This document shows, piece by piece, positions 27,298 to 37,520 of a stretch of 64,000 nucleotides of DNA. The notes beneath the pieces are model-generated. The model searched no databases. It was not told the DNA's origin and saw only the letters and a program-made list of their open reading frames with translations. Source of the DNA: Pseudomonas protegens (GTDB taxonomy: Bacteria > Pseudomonadota > Gammaproteobacteria > Pseudomonadales > Pseudomonadaceae); NCBI RefSeq assembly GCF_003363755.1, contig NZ_CP031396.1, forward strand, positions 1,550,001-1,614,000, given 5' to 3'. The translations under genes and the position numbers were made by a program. Positions within the stretch are counted from its first letter, which is position 1. The number at the start of each line of letters is the position of its first letter.

Positions 27298-27400
27298 GGG
27301 TTCAATTCAAGACAAATAAGAGGCAAAAGAGTAGCGCAAGGCTGCTCCGGTAATCCCGGTAGCGCTTGCGTTACGAGGTATGACTGCGTTCTACAGGTAT

Positions 27401-30052
27401 TCACAGATCCTGCTCAAGCTCCGGCTGGGTTTGCAATGGCAAGTGCAAGGTGATGCAGGTGCCATGGCCGTCAATGCCATCGGCGACACTGATATGCCCG
27501 CCGTGGGCACCAACCATGCCCTGGCAAATCGCCAGGCCCAGCCCCGTTCCCTGCCCTCCCCGATCGCCACGGGCAGCGGTATAGAACATGTCGAAGATCT
27601 TCGCCCGCTCCTCTTCGGGAATCCCCGGGCCCTCATCGCTGACGGCAAAGCTCAATTCATGCTCATCGGCACTGACCTTGAGTTGCAGGCGACCCTGGTT
27701 TGGCGAAAAGCGTGCGGCGTTCTCCAGGACATTGACCAGTGCCTGCTCGATCAGGGCGGCATGCACATGGAGCAACGGCAGGTCCGGTGGCAACTCGGTG
27801 CTCACCTGCAGCGGCGCCAGCACCGCACGCAGGCGGTTCAGGGCGCTGCCGACTATGTCCCCAGGCGCGACCCAGTCGCGAGCCAGTTTCAACGCACCAT
27901 GGCCGAGCCGGGTCATGTCCAAGAGGTTCTGGATGTAGCGATCCAGGCGCTCGGCCTCATCCCGCGTGCCTTCCAGGAGTTCGCGCCGGTCTTCCAGGGG
28001 AATCGCCTCCCCCAGCGCCAACAGGCTGTCGATGCTGCCGCGCATCGAAGTCAGCGGTGTGCGCAGATCGTGGGACACAGAGGCCAGCAAGGCACTGCGT
28101 AACTGTTCGGTTTCACCGTGCAGTCGCGCCGCCTCCAAATCCTCCGCCAAACGCGCCCGAGCCAGCGCCTGGGCCAGGGGCTGGCTGAGGGCGGTGAGCA
28201 GGCGGCGACGCTGGCCACTGAACTCTTCGCCTTCCCTGGGACAGACACCCAACAACCCCAAGGGGCCGTCATCCACCGATAATGGCCACCACCACCAACG
28301 CCCGAAGGGCAAGGTCCCGGTCCCCAGCCCCGCAGGCTGATCGTGCTGCCAGGCCCAATCGGCCGCCGCACGCTCAGCCTCGGAGAACTGCGGCGAGCCA
28401 CCGGTTTCGACTTTCCAGCACCCCTGCCCGTCGCGATTAAGCAGGCAGATACGCAACTCATCACGCCCATGCAGGTGCTGGGCTGCGGCACTGATCACCG
28501 CTTGCCGGTCAGTGGCAGCGGTGAGCTTGCGTGACAGGTCCAACAGTTCACCGGTTTCCTCCTGGGTCTCGCGCAGGGCCTGCAACTGCCGCCGCTGGCG
28601 CGCCGCCAGGTTGCCGGTGAGCGCAGCCATGAGTAGGAAAAACAGCAGAGTCAGCACATCCTCTTCACGCTGGATGGCAAAAGAGAAACTCGGCGGGATA
28701 AACAGGAAGTCATAACTCAAGAACGACAGCGCCGCGCAAGCTAGGGCCGGCCCCAGGCTGCTGCGCACGGCCACCAGCAACACTGCGGCAAGAAACACCA
28801 GGGAAATGTTCGGCAACGGCAGCACACTGGCCACCCCCCAGGCCAGGGCACTGGCCAACACGGTCGCCAACAGCGCCAGGGCATAGTCGAACCACAACAG
28901 CGAATGCTTGGCTCGCAAACCCGGCTGATGGGGTTGTGGCTCGCTGTCCAGGACATTGATTTCCAGGCCATCGGCATTACGCAAGAGGCGCGCCGCCAGG
29001 CCACCACCAAACCAGCGCCGACGCCAGCGGCGGCTGGATTGCCCCACCAGCAACAGACTGGCGCGGCGTTCGCTGGCGTGCTGGATCAGGGTCTTGGCCA
29101 CCTCGCCAGCCCGCAGCAGAACCACCTCCCCGCCCAGGCGCTCAGCCAATTGCTGCGCCGCCTGCAAGCGCAGGCGCGACTGCTCGTCCCGCAGCCGGCC
29201 GTTGTCCACATGCACCAGGCTCCAGGGCAAATGCCGACGCTGGGCCACACGACTGGCATGGCGCACCAGACGCTCGGCCTGGGCATCGCCATCAATGCCC
29301 ACCAGCAAACGCCCACGCACCGCCGGAGCCGCCTGCCCCAACTGGCGATAGCCCAGGGCCAGGTCGTTATCCACTTGGGCCGCAGCAGTCTGCATCGCCA
29401 ACTCCCGCAGCGCGGTGAGGTTGGTCTGGGTGAAAAAGGCATCGATGGCCGCCCGCGCCTGCTCCGGTACATAGACCTTGCCGTCCCGCAGGCGCTCCAG
29501 GAGCTCCCGCGGCGGCAGGTCCACCAGCAGCAATTCATAGGCTTCCTGCAGCACCCAGTCGGGCAGCGTCTCGCGGACCTGGACCCCAGTAATGCCGCGC
29601 ACCTGATCGTTAAGGCTCTCCAGGTGCTGGACGTTGACCGTGGTGAACACGTCGATACCCGCCGCCAGCAGCTCCTGGATATCCTGCCAACGCTTGGCAT
29701 GCCGGCTGCCCGGCGCATTGCTGTGGGCCAGTTCGTCCACCAGCACCAGCTTGGGCCGGGCCTTCAACAGACCATCCAGGTCCATCTCTTCGAGCACCAC
29801 CCCACGGTATTCCGAGCGCACCAGGGGCTGCTGCGGCAAGCCGCTCAGCAGCGCTTCGGTCTCGGCACGACCATGGGTTTCCACTACCCCGGCGAGCACC
29901 TTGACCCCTTGGCGCATTTGCGTGTGGGCGGCCTGAAGCATGGCGTAGGTCTTGCCGACGCCAGGAGCGGCGCCAAGAAAGACCTTGAGCCGGCCGCGGC
30001 CATCCCGGGGCAGATCAGCAAGCAGCGCGTCGGCGCGGCCGGAATCACTCAT
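27401..30052 (-). CDS. kdpD: KdpD sensor kinase for potassium limitation
   Basis: 883 residues with the complete KdpD order. The N-terminal KdpD domain has Walker A GAAPGVGKT (about 27-35) and VDELAHSN. A Usp-like domain follows (about 250-370), then four close membrane spans (about 395-500) and a GAF-like region. Last comes a HisKA domain with the phosphoacceptor in SVSHDLRTPLTS and a HATPase domain (GPGIPEEERAKIF, GTGLGLAICQG). It senses low external potassium or turgor. It begins 74 bases after kdpC. Confidence 0.97.
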   Translation of the reverse strand: MSDSGRADALLADLPRDGRGRLKVFLGAAPGVGKTYAMLQAAHTQMRQGVKVLAGVVETHGRAETEALLSGLPQQPLVRSEYRGVVLEEMDLDGLLKARPKLVLVDELAHSNAPGSRHAKRWQDIQELLAAGIDVFTTVNVQHLESLNDQVRGITGVQVRETLPDWVLQEAYELLLVDLPPRELLERLRDGKVYVPEQARAAIDAFFTQTNLTALRELAMQTAAAQVDNDLALGYRQLGQAAPAVRGRLLVGIDGDAQAERLVRHASRVAQRRHLPWSLVHVDNGRLRDEQSRLRLQAAQQLAERLGGEVVLLRAGEVAKTLIQHASERRASLLLVGQSSRRWRRRWFGGGLAARLLRNADGLEINVLDSEPQPHQPGLRAKHSLLWFDYALALLATVLASALAWGVASVLPLPNISLVFLAAVLLVAVRSSLGPALACAALSFLSYDFLFIPPSFSFAIQREEDVLTLLFFLLMAALTGNLAARQRRQLQALRETQEETGELLDLSRKLTAATDRQAVISAAAQHLHGRDELRICLLNRDGQGCWKVETGGSPQFSEAERAAADWAWQHDQPAGLGTGTLPFGRWWWWPLSVDDGPLGLLGVCPREGEEFSGQRRRLLTALSQPLAQALARARLAEDLEAARLHGETEQLRSALLASVSHDLRTPLTSMRGSIDSLLALGEAIPLEDRRELLEGTRDEAERLDRYIQNLLDMTRLGHGALKLARDWVAPGDIVGSALNRLRAVLAPLQVSTELPPDLPLLHVHAALIEQALVNVLENAARFSPNQGRLQLKVSADEHELSFAVSDEGPGIPEEERAKIFDMFYTAARGDRGGQGTGLGLAICQGMVGAHGGHISVADGIDGHGTCITLHLPLQTQPELEQDL

Positions 30053-30126
30053 GGGTTATCTCTCTGCAACAAAACAATCGGTTCAATCCGCACGCTAGAC
30101 GCTGTCACCCGCACGAACGGCAGCGC

Positions 30127-30672
30127 TTACAGATTCTCCAGGGCCTGGTTCAGGGCCAGCACATTGACCACCGGCGGCCCCACCAGCGGCCGCTCGATAT
30201 GTGCCTGCACCAGCGCCTGTAGCTTAGCCGCCGGCAGATTGCGCGCCGCCGCGACCCGCGCTAGTTGATAGTCAATCGCCTCGGGTGGCAAGTGCGGATC
30301 AAGGCCGCTGCCGGAGGTGGTCAGCAAGGCCAGCGGCACTGGCCCTTGACCTGGCACCTGGAGCTTTTGGGCATCGTCGATCACCCGCGTGGCCAGGGCC
30401 GGGTTGCTCGGCGCCAAGTTGCTGGCACCACTGGACACCGTGGCAAAGGCTCCTGCCGATGGGCGTGGATGAAACCAGGCATCACCGACAAAATCCTGGG
30501 CAATCAGGGTCGAACCACGCACCTTGCCCTGGGCATCACGCACCAGGCTGCCATTGGCCTGATCCGGGAACGCCACCTGGGCCACACCGGTCACCACCAG
30601 TGGATAGGCCACGCCGGTAATCACAGTCATCAACACAATTAGGCTCAAGGCCGGACGCAATACGCTAGTCAT
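30127..30672 (-). CDS. kdpC: KdpC, potassium-transporting ATPase chaperone subunit
   Basis: 181 residues: one N-terminal membrane span ([21 protein letters not shown]) and a periplasmic domain with [31 protein letters not shown] and the C-terminal [14 protein letters not shown]. Length and blocks match KdpC, which increases ATP affinity of KdpB. Fourth gene of the kdpFABC operon, 36 bases after kdpB. Confidence 0.97.
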   Translation of the reverse strand: MTSVLRPALSLIVLMTVITGVAYPLVVTGVAQVAFPDQANGSLVRDAQGKVRGSTLIAQDFVGDAWFHPRPSAGAFATVSSGASNLAPSNPALATRVIDDAQKLQVPGQGPVPLALLTTSGSGLDPHLPPEAIDYQLARVAAARNLPAAKLQALVQAHIERPLVGPPVVNVLALNQALENL

Positions 30673-30708
30673 TTCTCAATCCTCGATTCATTCAATGCCG
30701 CAGGCGAG

Positions 30709-32793
30709 TTACACCAGGTGCAAGGCGGTCAGCAGCATGTCGATCAGCTTGATCCCGACAAAGGGCACCACGATCCCACCCACACCGTAGATCAGCAGGT
30801 TGCGCCGCAGCAGGTGGGCGGCACTGGCGGCCTGGACCCTGACCCCGCGCAACGCCAGAGGGATCAGCACCACGATGATCAGGGCGTTGAATACGATCGC
30901 CGAGAGAATCGCGCTCTGCGGGCTGGTCAGGTGCATGATGTTGAGCACGCCCAGCTGTGGATAAATCGCTGCGAACAGCGCTGGCAGAATGGCGAAGTAC
31001 TTGGCGACATCGTTGGCGATGGAAAAGGTGGTCAGGGCGCCACGGGTCACCAGCAGCTCCTTGCCGATCTGCACCACATCCAGCAGCTTGGTCGGATCAC
31101 TGTCCAGGTCGACCATGTTGGCCGCCTCGCGAGCCGCCTGAGTGCCGTCGTTCATCGCCATGCCGACATCGGCCTGGGCCAGCGCCGGGGCGTCGTTGGC
31201 ACCGTCGCCGCACATCGCCACCAGGCGTCCGTCGTTCTGCTCGTGACGGATGCGCGCCAGTTTCTTTTCCGGCGTGGCTTCGGCCAGTACGTCGTCGACC
31301 CCGGCTTCAGCGGCGATGGCGGCAGCAGTCAGCGGGTTGTCGCCGGTCACCATGACAGTGCGAATCCCCAGCTTGCGCAACTCGGCGAAACGCTCGCGGA
31401 TACCCGGCTTGACCACATCCTTGAGGTGAATGGCCCCAAGCATCCGGCCTTCGCCGCACACCAGCAGTGGAGTACCACCGCTCTGGGCGATCTTGTCGAT
31501 TTCCCGGGACAGGGCCGGCGCCAGGTCGCTGCGTTTGAGGCCAACAAAGTTCAGCACCGAATCCACCGCCCCCTTGCGATAGATCCGGCCCTGGTAATCG
31601 ACGCCGGACAGGCGGGTTTCCGCACTGAATGGCACGGCGGTCAAGACTTCAGGAGCCGGTTCAGGTTGTGGATAAAGCTCCCGCAAGTACTCGACGATGG
31701 ATTTGCCTTCGGCAGTGTCATCCGCCAGTGAAGCCAGCAATGCTGCTTCGGCCAGCTCACGAGCGTTCACGCCGGGAGCCGGATGAATGGCGCTGCAACG
31801 ACGGTTGCCGAAGGTGATGGTGCCGGTCTTGTCCAGCAACAACACATGCACATCCCCCGCGGCCTCCACCGCACGCCCGGATTTGGCGATCACATTGAGG
31901 CGTACCAGACGATCCATCCCGGCAATGCCGATGGCCGACAGCAGGCCGCCGATGGTGGTGGGAATCAGGGTCACCAATAACGCCACCAGGAACACCAGCG
32001 GCAGGCTGCCATTGGCAAAGTGGGCGAAGGGCTGCAGGGTCACCACCACCAGCAGGAAGATCAGGGTCAGGCCGATCAGCAGGATATCCAGGGCCACTTC
32101 GTTGGGCGTCTTCTGCCGCTTGGCACCTTCCACCAGGGCGATCATGCGATCCAGGGTCGACTCGCCGGGATTGCTGGTGATGCGCACCAGCAGCCAGTCG
32201 GAAACCAGCCGGGTGTTGCCGGTCACCGCTGAGCGATCGCCACCGGACTCGCGGATCACTGGCGCCGACTCACCGGTGATCGCCGCCTCGTTGACCGCGG
32301 CAATGCCCTCGATCACCTCGCCGTCCCCCGGGATCATTTCCCCGGCTTCAACCCGCACCACATCGCCTTTGCGCAGGTTGATCGCCGGCACCACCTGATA
32401 GGTGCCCTCGCTGGTGCGACGGCGAGCACTCAAGCCTTCGCTGCCGGCCTTGAGGCTGTCGGCCCGGGCCTTGCCACGGCCCTCTGCCAGAGCTTCGGCA
32501 AAGTTGGCGAAAAGCACGGTAAACCACAGCCAGAGGGCTATCTGTGCCGCGACGAACGTCGATACCGAGGTATCCGGCACGAAACACAGCACAGTGGTCA
32601 GGATTGCCGTCAACTCCACCACCAACATCACCGGCGAACGTTGCAACTGGCGAGGGTCGAGCTTGACGAAGGCCTGAATCAGCGCCGGGCGCCACAGAGC
32701 AGAGATCGCGGTACTCGAAGATTCGGCCTGGGTGCGCTTGGCCTTGGCGGCCGAGTCAACAGCCTTGTTCGAGGCAGGAACATGCATATTCAT
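30709..32793 (-). CDS. kdpB: KdpB, P-type ATPase subunit of the potassium pump
   Basis: About 694 residues; two adjacent ATG codons at 32796 and 32793 and a third slightly later are possible, and GAGGA spacing favours 32793. It shows the P-type ATPase set: phosphorylated Asp in [14 protein letters not shown] in the actuator domain (ITGESAPV), [10 protein letters not shown], and the hinge [18 protein letters not shown]. Membrane spans fit KdpB. It transports no ions by itself but couples ATP hydrolysis to KdpA. The gap to kdpA is 10 bases. Confidence 0.97.
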   Translation of the reverse strand: MNMHVPASNKAVDSAAKAKRTQAESSSTAISALWRPALIQAFVKLDPRQLQRSPVMLVVELTAILTTVLCFVPDTSVSTFVAAQIALWLWFTVLFANFAEALAEGRGKARADSLKAGSEGLSARRRTSEGTYQVVPAINLRKGDVVRVEAGEMIPGDGEVIEGIAAVNEAAITGESAPVIRESGGDRSAVTGNTRLVSDWLLVRITSNPGESTLDRMIALVEGAKRQKTPNEVALDILLIGLTLIFLLVVVTLQPFAHFANGSLPLVFLVALLVTLIPTTIGGLLSAIGIAGMDRLVRLNVIAKSGRAVEAAGDVHVLLLDKTGTITFGNRRCSAIHPAPGVNARELAEAALLASLADDTAEGKSIVEYLRELYPQPEPAPEVLTAVPFSAETRLSGVDYQGRIYRKGAVDSVLNFVGLKRSDLAPALSREIDKIAQSGGTPLLVCGEGRMLGAIHLKDVVKPGIRERFAELRKLGIRTVMVTGDNPLTAAAIAAEAGVDDVLAEATPEKKLARIRHEQNDGRLVAMCGDGANDAPALAQADVGMAMNDGTQAAREAANMVDLDSDPTKLLDVVQIGKELLVTRGALTTFSIANDVAKYFAILPALFAAIYPQLGVLNIMHLTSPQSAILSAIVFNALIIVVLIPLALRGVRVQAASAAHLLRRNLLIYGVGGIVVPFVGIKLIDMLLTALHLV

Positions 32794-32803
32794 CATCAGG
32801 TCC

Positions 32804-34498
32804 TCAGAAGCCCATGCTCAAGTGTTCAGCGATTGGGCCCAACGCCAGGGTCGGCAGGAAAGTCAGGCCGCCCACCAGCAAAATGGTCACGGTCAACAAG
32901 GCCACGAACAACGGGCCGTGAGTGGGAAAGCTGTTCTGGCCGATGGGGGCGGGCTTCTTCAGCCCCAGGCTGCCAGCCAGGGCCAGCACCGGCAGGATGT
33001 AGCCGAAACGTCCAATCAGCATGCCCAGGCCCAGCATCAGGTTATGGAAGGGGGTGTTGGCACTGAAGCCACCGAAGGCCGAGCCGTTGTTGGCGCTGGC
33101 TGAGGTGTAGGCATACAGCAACTGGCTGAAACCGTGAGGCCCTGGATTGCTGATGGCTCCGGCCGGGCCAGGCAGGCTGGCGGCCAGGGCACCGAGAACG
33201 AGGACGCCAATGGGCATGACCATCAGGGTCACTACCAGCAATTGCACTTCCTTGGCCTGAAGCTTCTTGCCCAGGTATTCCGGGGTGCGACCGATCATCA
33301 ACCCGGCGAGAAATACCGCGATCAGTACGTTCAACAGCATGCCGTAGAGACCCGCGCCGACACCGCCGAAGATCACCTCCCCCACCATCATGTTGATCAG
33401 CGCCACCATGCCGCTCAAAGGATTCAGGCTGTCATGCATGCCGTTCACCGAGCCATTGGACGCGGCCGTAGTGGTCACCGACCAGAGCACCGTGGCAGTG
33501 GTGCCCAAGCGCGCTTCCTTGCCTTCCAGAGGTGCCGCCTGCTCCACCGCAGCATTCTGCAACGCCGGATTGGGTTGATACTCCGCCCACAGCGAGGTGG
33601 CACCGCCAATCAGGAACAGGGCAAACATGCAGGCAATGATCGCGCGGCTCTGGCGCAGATCCTTGACGTAGTGGCCGAAAGTGAACACCAGGGCCACGGG
33701 AATCAAGATGATCGACACCAGCTCGAACAGGTTGCTCCAGGCACTGGGGTTCTCGAACGGGTGAGCCGAGTTGACACCGAAGAAGCCACCACCATTGGTG
33801 CCCAACTGTTTGATGGCGATCTGGCTCGCCGCCGGGCCCAGCGGAATCACCTGGTCGTTACCTTGCAGGGTCAGGGCATCCACGTAGTGGGCAAAGGTCT
33901 GGGGCACGCCCTGCCAGACCAGGAACAACGCCAGCAGCAGACTCAGCGGCAGCAAGCCATAGAGAGTCGCGCGGGTCATGTCGACCCAGAAGTTGCCCAA
34001 GGTGCGCACCGAACGCCGGCCAATGCCGCGGCACAAGGCAACCAGCACCGTCAGCCCGGTAGCAGCGCTGACAAAGTTCTGCACGGTCAGGCCGACCATC
34101 TGGCTGAGGTAGCTCAGGGAGGCCTCACCACTGTAGGACTGCCAGTTGGTATTGGTCATGAAACTGACGGCGGTGTTGAACGCCTGGGTCCATTCCTGTC
34201 CCGGAAGATTCTGCGGGTTGAGTGGCAGATACCCCTGGAACAGCAGGATGGCAAACAGCAGGACAAACCCCGCCAGGTTGAAGGCCAACAAGGCCAGGGT
34301 GTATTTCTGCCAACTCTGCTCGTCTTGTGGGTCGACCCCGGAAATCCGGTAGCACGCACGCTCCACCGGCCCCAGGACCGGGGTCAGCCAGGTGCGCTGG
34401 CCTTCCATGACCTTGTAGTAGAAACGTCCCAGCCAGGGCGCGGGCAGCAGCACCAGGGCAAAGAAGGCGAGGAGCAGCCAATAGTCATAACTGTGCAT
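32804..34498 (-). CDS. kdpA: KdpA, potassium-translocating subunit
   Basis: 564 residues with about ten membrane spans and four degenerate selectivity-filter repeats; one reads [18 protein letters not shown], a signature of KdpA, and another [13 protein letters not shown]. It is the high-affinity potassium channel-like subunit of the Kdp complex in the inner membrane. It starts [10 protein letters not shown] at 34498, 11 bases after kdpF, so translation is probably coupled. Confidence 0.98.
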   Translation of the reverse strand: MHSYDYWLLLAFFALVLLPAPWLGRFYYKVMEGQRTWLTPVLGPVERACYRISGVDPQDEQSWQKYTLALLAFNLAGFVLLFAILLFQGYLPLNPQNLPGQEWTQAFNTAVSFMTNTNWQSYSGEASLSYLSQMVGLTVQNFVSAATGLTVLVALCRGIGRRSVRTLGNFWVDMTRATLYGLLPLSLLLALFLVWQGVPQTFAHYVDALTLQGNDQVIPLGPAASQIAIKQLGTNGGGFFGVNSAHPFENPSAWSNLFELVSIILIPVALVFTFGHYVKDLRQSRAIIACMFALFLIGGATSLWAEYQPNPALQNAAVEQAAPLEGKEARLGTTATVLWSVTTTAASNGSVNGMHDSLNPLSGMVALINMMVGEVIFGGVGAGLYGMLLNVLIAVFLAGLMIGRTPEYLGKKLQAKEVQLLVVTLMVMPIGVLVLGALAASLPGPAGAISNPGPHGFSQLLYAYTSASANNGSAFGGFSANTPFHNLMLGLGMLIGRFGYILPVLALAGSLGLKKPAPIGQNSFPTHGPLFVALLTVTILLVGGLTFLPTLALGPIAEHLSMGF

Positions 34499-34509
34499 AA
34501 CCGCAGCTC

Positions 34510-34599
34510 CTAGTTCCGATCCGCGCGCAGCAGCGCAACCAGTAGATAAACGAACAGGCCCACTGCCAGCAGCAATGACACCGCGTCCAGAATGTTCAT
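34510..34599 (-). CDS. kdpF: KdpF, small stabilising subunit
   Basis: A 29-residue protein from the ATG at 34599 with GGAGA seven bases upstream. It is one hydrophobic span (ILDAVSLLLAVGLFVYLLVALL) ending in the basic-acidic RADRN, as in KdpF of other bacteria. It stabilises the KdpABC complex. First gene of the operon. Confidence 0.93.
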   Translation of the reverse strand: MNILDAVSLLLAVGLFVYLLVALLRADRN

Positions 34600-34884
34600 G
34601 GAATGTCTCCGAGGTACGGCGATTGCCGCGAATGCAGCCATTGTCCGCAGGGTGCCTGTAAAGGAACGAGATCGACGGGGTGGGAGGCCCATAAAGAAAG
34701 CGTAAAGACTGGCTTTATGCGGCGTTTACCTGGGCAGTTGGAAGACGACAGCGGCTGCCCCCATGCTCCCCCTGCCCCAATCGAAGGCACCGGGATGCAC
34801 CAGACTGATATCGATCGACGACAAAAACCTGGAAAACATCCTCGATACGACCGCTTTCCTGGCTTTACGACGGTCGCCACGAGA
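34600..34884. other. Intergenic region between divergent kdp operon and permease
   Basis: About 285 bases hold the kdp promoter area on the left and the permease promoter on the right. I see no further gene. The left part contains repeated TTTAC/TTTAT words noted separately. Confidence 0.6.
34690..34707 (-). promoter_or_regulatory. Candidate KdpE-binding box upstream of kdpF
   Basis: On the minus strand the sequence CTTTACGCTTTCTTTATG resembles the Escherichia coli KdpE site, which has T-rich TTTATA and TTTACA half-sites flanking a T-run. A second pair of TTTAT/TTTAC words lies just upstream (34713-34728). It is about 90 bases before the kdpF start. Assignment is by similarity and position only. 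Confidence 0.4.
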
Positions 34885-34901
34885 CTGGCATGGGCGCTGC
34901 A
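34885..34901 (+). promoter_or_regulatory. Sigma-54 promoter candidate for the ethanolamine permease gene
   Basis: CTGGCATGGGCGCTGCA matches the -24/-12 consensus (TGGCAC-N5-TTGCA) with the invariant GG (34887-34888) and GC (34899-34900) separated by exactly 10 bases; two less conserved positions differ. The start of transcription would fall near 34912 and the gene start is 34944. Ethanolamine use in pseudomonads is known to depend on sigma-54, which fits. Confidence 0.65.
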
Positions 34902-34943
34902 CAGGCCAGTCCCGAGCACTTCCAACCGTTCAGGGAGCAACTG

Positions 34944-36308
34944 ATGAACACACAACTCAAGCCCACTCTGGGCACGCTGCATTTATGGGGTATCGCGGTC
35001 GGTCTGGTGATTTCCGGGGAATACTTCGGCTGGAGCTATGGCTGGGGCGTGGCCGGAACCCTTGGTTTCCTCGTGACCTCTTTACTGGTCGCCACCATGT
35101 ATACCTGCTTTATATTCAGTTTCACCGAGCTGACCACGGCCATTCCCCATGCAGGAGGCCCCTTTGCCTACAGCCGACGCGCCTTTGGCGAGAAAGGCGG
35201 CTTGATTGCCGGGTTGGCCACTTTGATCGAATTCGTCTTTGCGCCACCGGCGATTGCCCTGGCCATTGGCGCCTACCTGAATGTGCAGTTTCCGGCGCTG
35301 GACCCCAAGCATGCCGCCGTGGGGGCCTACCTCGTCTTCATGGGCCTGAACATCCTCGGGGTAAAACTGGCGGCTACCTTCGAACTGGTGGTGTGCGTAC
35401 TGGCGGTGGCAGAGCTACTGGTATTCATGGGCGTGGTAGCACCGGCCTTCAGCTTCAGCAATTTCGCCCTCAACGGCTGGGCCGGAGCCGACACCTTCGG
35501 AGCCCCTGCGATTGCCGGGATGTTCGCCGCCATCCCCTTCGCCATCTGGTTCTTCCTGGCCATCGAGGGTGCGGCCATGGCCGCCGAAGAAGCCAAGGAC
35601 CCCAAACGCACCATTCCCAAGGCCTACATCAGCGGCATTCTGACCCTGGTACTGCTGGCCATGGGGGTGATGTTCTTCGCTGGCGGAGTGGGTGACTGGC
35701 GCACCCTGGCCAATATCAACGACCCGTTGCCACAGGCGATGAAAGCCGTGGTGGGCGACAGTTCCGGCTGGCTGCACATGCTGGTGTGGATCGGCCTGTT
35801 TGGCCTCGTGGCCAGCTTCCACGGGATCATCCTCGGCTATTCGCGGCAGTTCTTTGCCCTGGCTCGTGCCGGCTATCTGCCAGCATCCCTGGCCAGGCTG
35901 TCACGTTTCCAGACGCCACACCGGGCGATCATCGCCGGCGGCCTGATCGGTATCGCCGCGATCTACAGCGATGGCCTGATCAACCTGGGCGGCATGACCC
36001 TGACCGCCGCAATGATCACCATGGCGGTATTCGGCGCCATCGTGATGTACATCATGAGCATGCTCAGCCTGTTCAAACTGCGCCGGACCGAACCGGACCT
36101 GCCACGCAGCTTCCGCGCCCCGGGCTACCCGCTGGTACCCGCCATCGCACTGGCACTGGCGCTGGTGTGCCTGGTGGCCATGGCCTGGTTCAACGCGCTG
36201 ATTGGCCTGATCTTCCTCGGCTTCATGGTGCTGGGTTTCATTTACTTTCAGCTCACCGCACAACTGCGGGCCGATGCCCCGGCGGATGCCATGCTCACCG
36301 GTCTGTAA
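34944..36308 (+). CDS. Ethanolamine permease-like APC transporter
   Basis: 454 residues from the ATG at 34944, with AGGGAG just upstream. It is an APC-superfamily permease with twelve predicted spans. The block ISGEYFGWSYGWGVAG, the segment EGAAMAAEEAKDP and the end FIYFQLTAQLRA match the bacterial ethanolamine permease subfamily (TIGR00908 as I recall). No eutBC ammonia-lyase genes or eat regulator lie in the window, so the transport substrate is inferred from the subfamily and the sigma-54 promoter only. Confidence 0.8.
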   Translation: MNTQLKPTLGTLHLWGIAVGLVISGEYFGWSYGWGVAGTLGFLVTSLLVATMYTCFIFSFTELTTAIPHAGGPFAYSRRAFGEKGGLIAGLATLIEFVFAPPAIALAIGAYLNVQFPALDPKHAAVGAYLVFMGLNILGVKLAATFELVVCVLAVAELLVFMGVVAPAFSFSNFALNGWAGADTFGAPAIAGMFAAIPFAIWFFLAIEGAAMAAEEAKDPKRTIPKAYISGILTLVLLAMGVMFFAGGVGDWRTLANINDPLPQAMKAVVGDSSGWLHMLVWIGLFGLVASFHGIILGYSRQFFALARAGYLPASLARLSRFQTPHRAIIAGGLIGIAAIYSDGLINLGGMTLTAAMITMAVFGAIVMYIMSMLSLFKLRRTEPDLPRSFRAPGYPLVPAIALALALVCLVAMAWFNALIGLIFLGFMVLGFIYFQLTAQLRADAPADAMLTGL

Positions 36309-36384
36309 GCATCGGGCACTACTAGCCAGAACAATCAGGCATACAATGGAACCAGTGCGAAACGCTTTAACTCAAAGCATTACA

Positions 36385-36424
36385 GGCAGTCCCGAGGGCG
36401 AACCTTCGTCCTCGGGAAACTGCC
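36385..36424. repeat. Long hairpin before the DUF2897 gene
   Basis: GGCAGTCCCGAGG (36385-36397) and CCTCGGGAAACTGCC (36410-36424) pair over 13 positions with a two-base bulge. The loop contains a second small stem, CGAA/TTCG. No T-run follows. It lies between the permease stop and the micro-protein start, 16 bases before the latter. Confidence 0.6.
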
Positions 36425-36440
36425 GTTCAAGGAGAGCCCT

Positions 36441-36608
36441 ATGCCCTGGTATGCCTGGTTGATTCTGGTGGTTGCTATCGGTTCGATCGTCGGCGGCTTG
36501 ATGATGCTGCGCGACACCGCCCACAAGGTGGAACTGACTGATGAGCAACGTAAACGCGTAGCCGAACGCAACGCAGAAATGGATGCCAAAGAAGCGCAGG
36601 ATCGTTAA
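36441..36608 (+). CDS. DUF2897-type micro-protein, single membrane span
   Basis: 55 residues from the ATG at 36441, preceded by AAGGAGA at good spacing. The N-terminal 23 residues (PWYAWLILVVAIGSIVGGLMML) form one membrane span, followed by a charged helical tail (LTDEQRKRVAERNAEMDAKEAQDR). The pattern matches the short DUF2897 family of gammaproteobacteria, as I recall. Its function is unknown. A stable hairpin separates it from the permease gene. Confidence 0.78.
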   Translation: MPWYAWLILVVAIGSIVGGLMMLRDTAHKVELTDEQRKRVAERNAEMDAKEAQDR

Positions 36609-36653
36609 TCCCATCAGCCCTTTCGTCCTGCATTGAAGGGACTGCTCAAGGCC

Positions 36654-37505
36654 CTACTTTTCCCATTCGGCCTTGGCGATGTGCAAGCCGTGCTGACCTT
36701 TGTAGGCCGCCCGCTCCGGCTGGCTCCAGCCTTCAAGCAGTGACTCTTCGAGACGATAGATCTCCACTCCCAGTGGCCGGCAAACACTCAAGGGGTCCTG
36801 AGCCTCGGGGCCCCACATCGGCAAGGACAGATCGCCCCCCGGGCAGGTCGACAGTGCACACAGCAGGTCGATTTCGGCAAAAAACTCCAGATAGTCGCCC
36901 TTTTGCGCCGGACAGGCCTTCATGAAATACATGTCGTCATGATTAAGGCCGGTGCACTGAAAGATATTCAATACGTCATGCACGTCGAATTCGGTGAGGC
37001 CATGGGGCAGAACCGCCCGTGTCAGATTGGAGTGACAGTGATGATGAAAATCCTCGCCTGTGAGCATTCGGTTCACATAGGGATCGCAACGGGTACCCAA
37101 TAAATCGTGCAGGCGCCCGCCATGCTCGTCGATACCATAATTCGCCAGGCTGTCATCGGTGATCGTGACCAGCGGCCGCAAGAAAGGCAGGTTCGACCAG
37201 AGCCGGTCATGGGTGCTGACATGGGCGCCCTGCAACTGCCGGGTACGTGCAGCCCATAGGCGTTCTCGCGGGTCATTGGCATTCCAGACGTTGAAGTCTC
37301 CCACTTGCGGGCCTACGGGTGTGGTCACTCGAAACACATGACCGGCGGGCACCTTCCAGGCCCGGCCCGTACGAATCGGCACCTCGAACTGCTCGATCAG
37401 CGTACGTTGTGCCCGGTTATCACGGATACGTTCATAAAAGGTCGTATCCACCTGCAGCGCCGAGCCTTTGCTGACCTGATAAGCCGCTGGATAGTCTTTG
37501 TACAT
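36654..37505 (-). CDS. DUF1989 / urea carboxylase-associated family protein
   Basis: 283 residues from the ATG at 37505; a GTG at 37520 is an alternative. It has the DUF1989 cupin-like pattern: GRAWKVPAGHVFRV, QVGDFNVWN, the cysteine and histidines in GTRCDPY and HHHCHSNL, and DVLNIFQCTGL with DYLEFFAEIDLLCALSTCPGGDLS. Members accompany urea carboxylase or amino-acid and guanidine use, but their own activity is not firmly established. It lies 15 bases downstream of the GntR-family regulator gene, probably in one operon. Confidence 0.83.
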   Translation of the reverse strand: MYKDYPAAYQVSKGSALQVDTTFYERIRDNRAQRTLIEQFEVPIRTGRAWKVPAGHVFRVTTPVGPQVGDFNVWNANDPRERLWAARTRQLQGAHVSTHDRLWSNLPFLRPLVTITDDSLANYGIDEHGGRLHDLLGTRCDPYVNRMLTGEDFHHHCHSNLTRAVLPHGLTEFDVHDVLNIFQCTGLNHDDMYFMKACPAQKGDYLEFFAEIDLLCALSTCPGGDLSLPMWGPEAQDPLSVCRPLGVEIYRLEESLLEGWSQPERAAYKGQHGLHIAKAEWEK

Positions 37506-37520
37506 GGGTATCGCCCTCAC

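Noticed and set aside
28904..30268. Long + strand open frame opposite kdpD
   Set aside because: Antisense of kdpD and the kdpD-kdpC gap; no start signal and no family motif.
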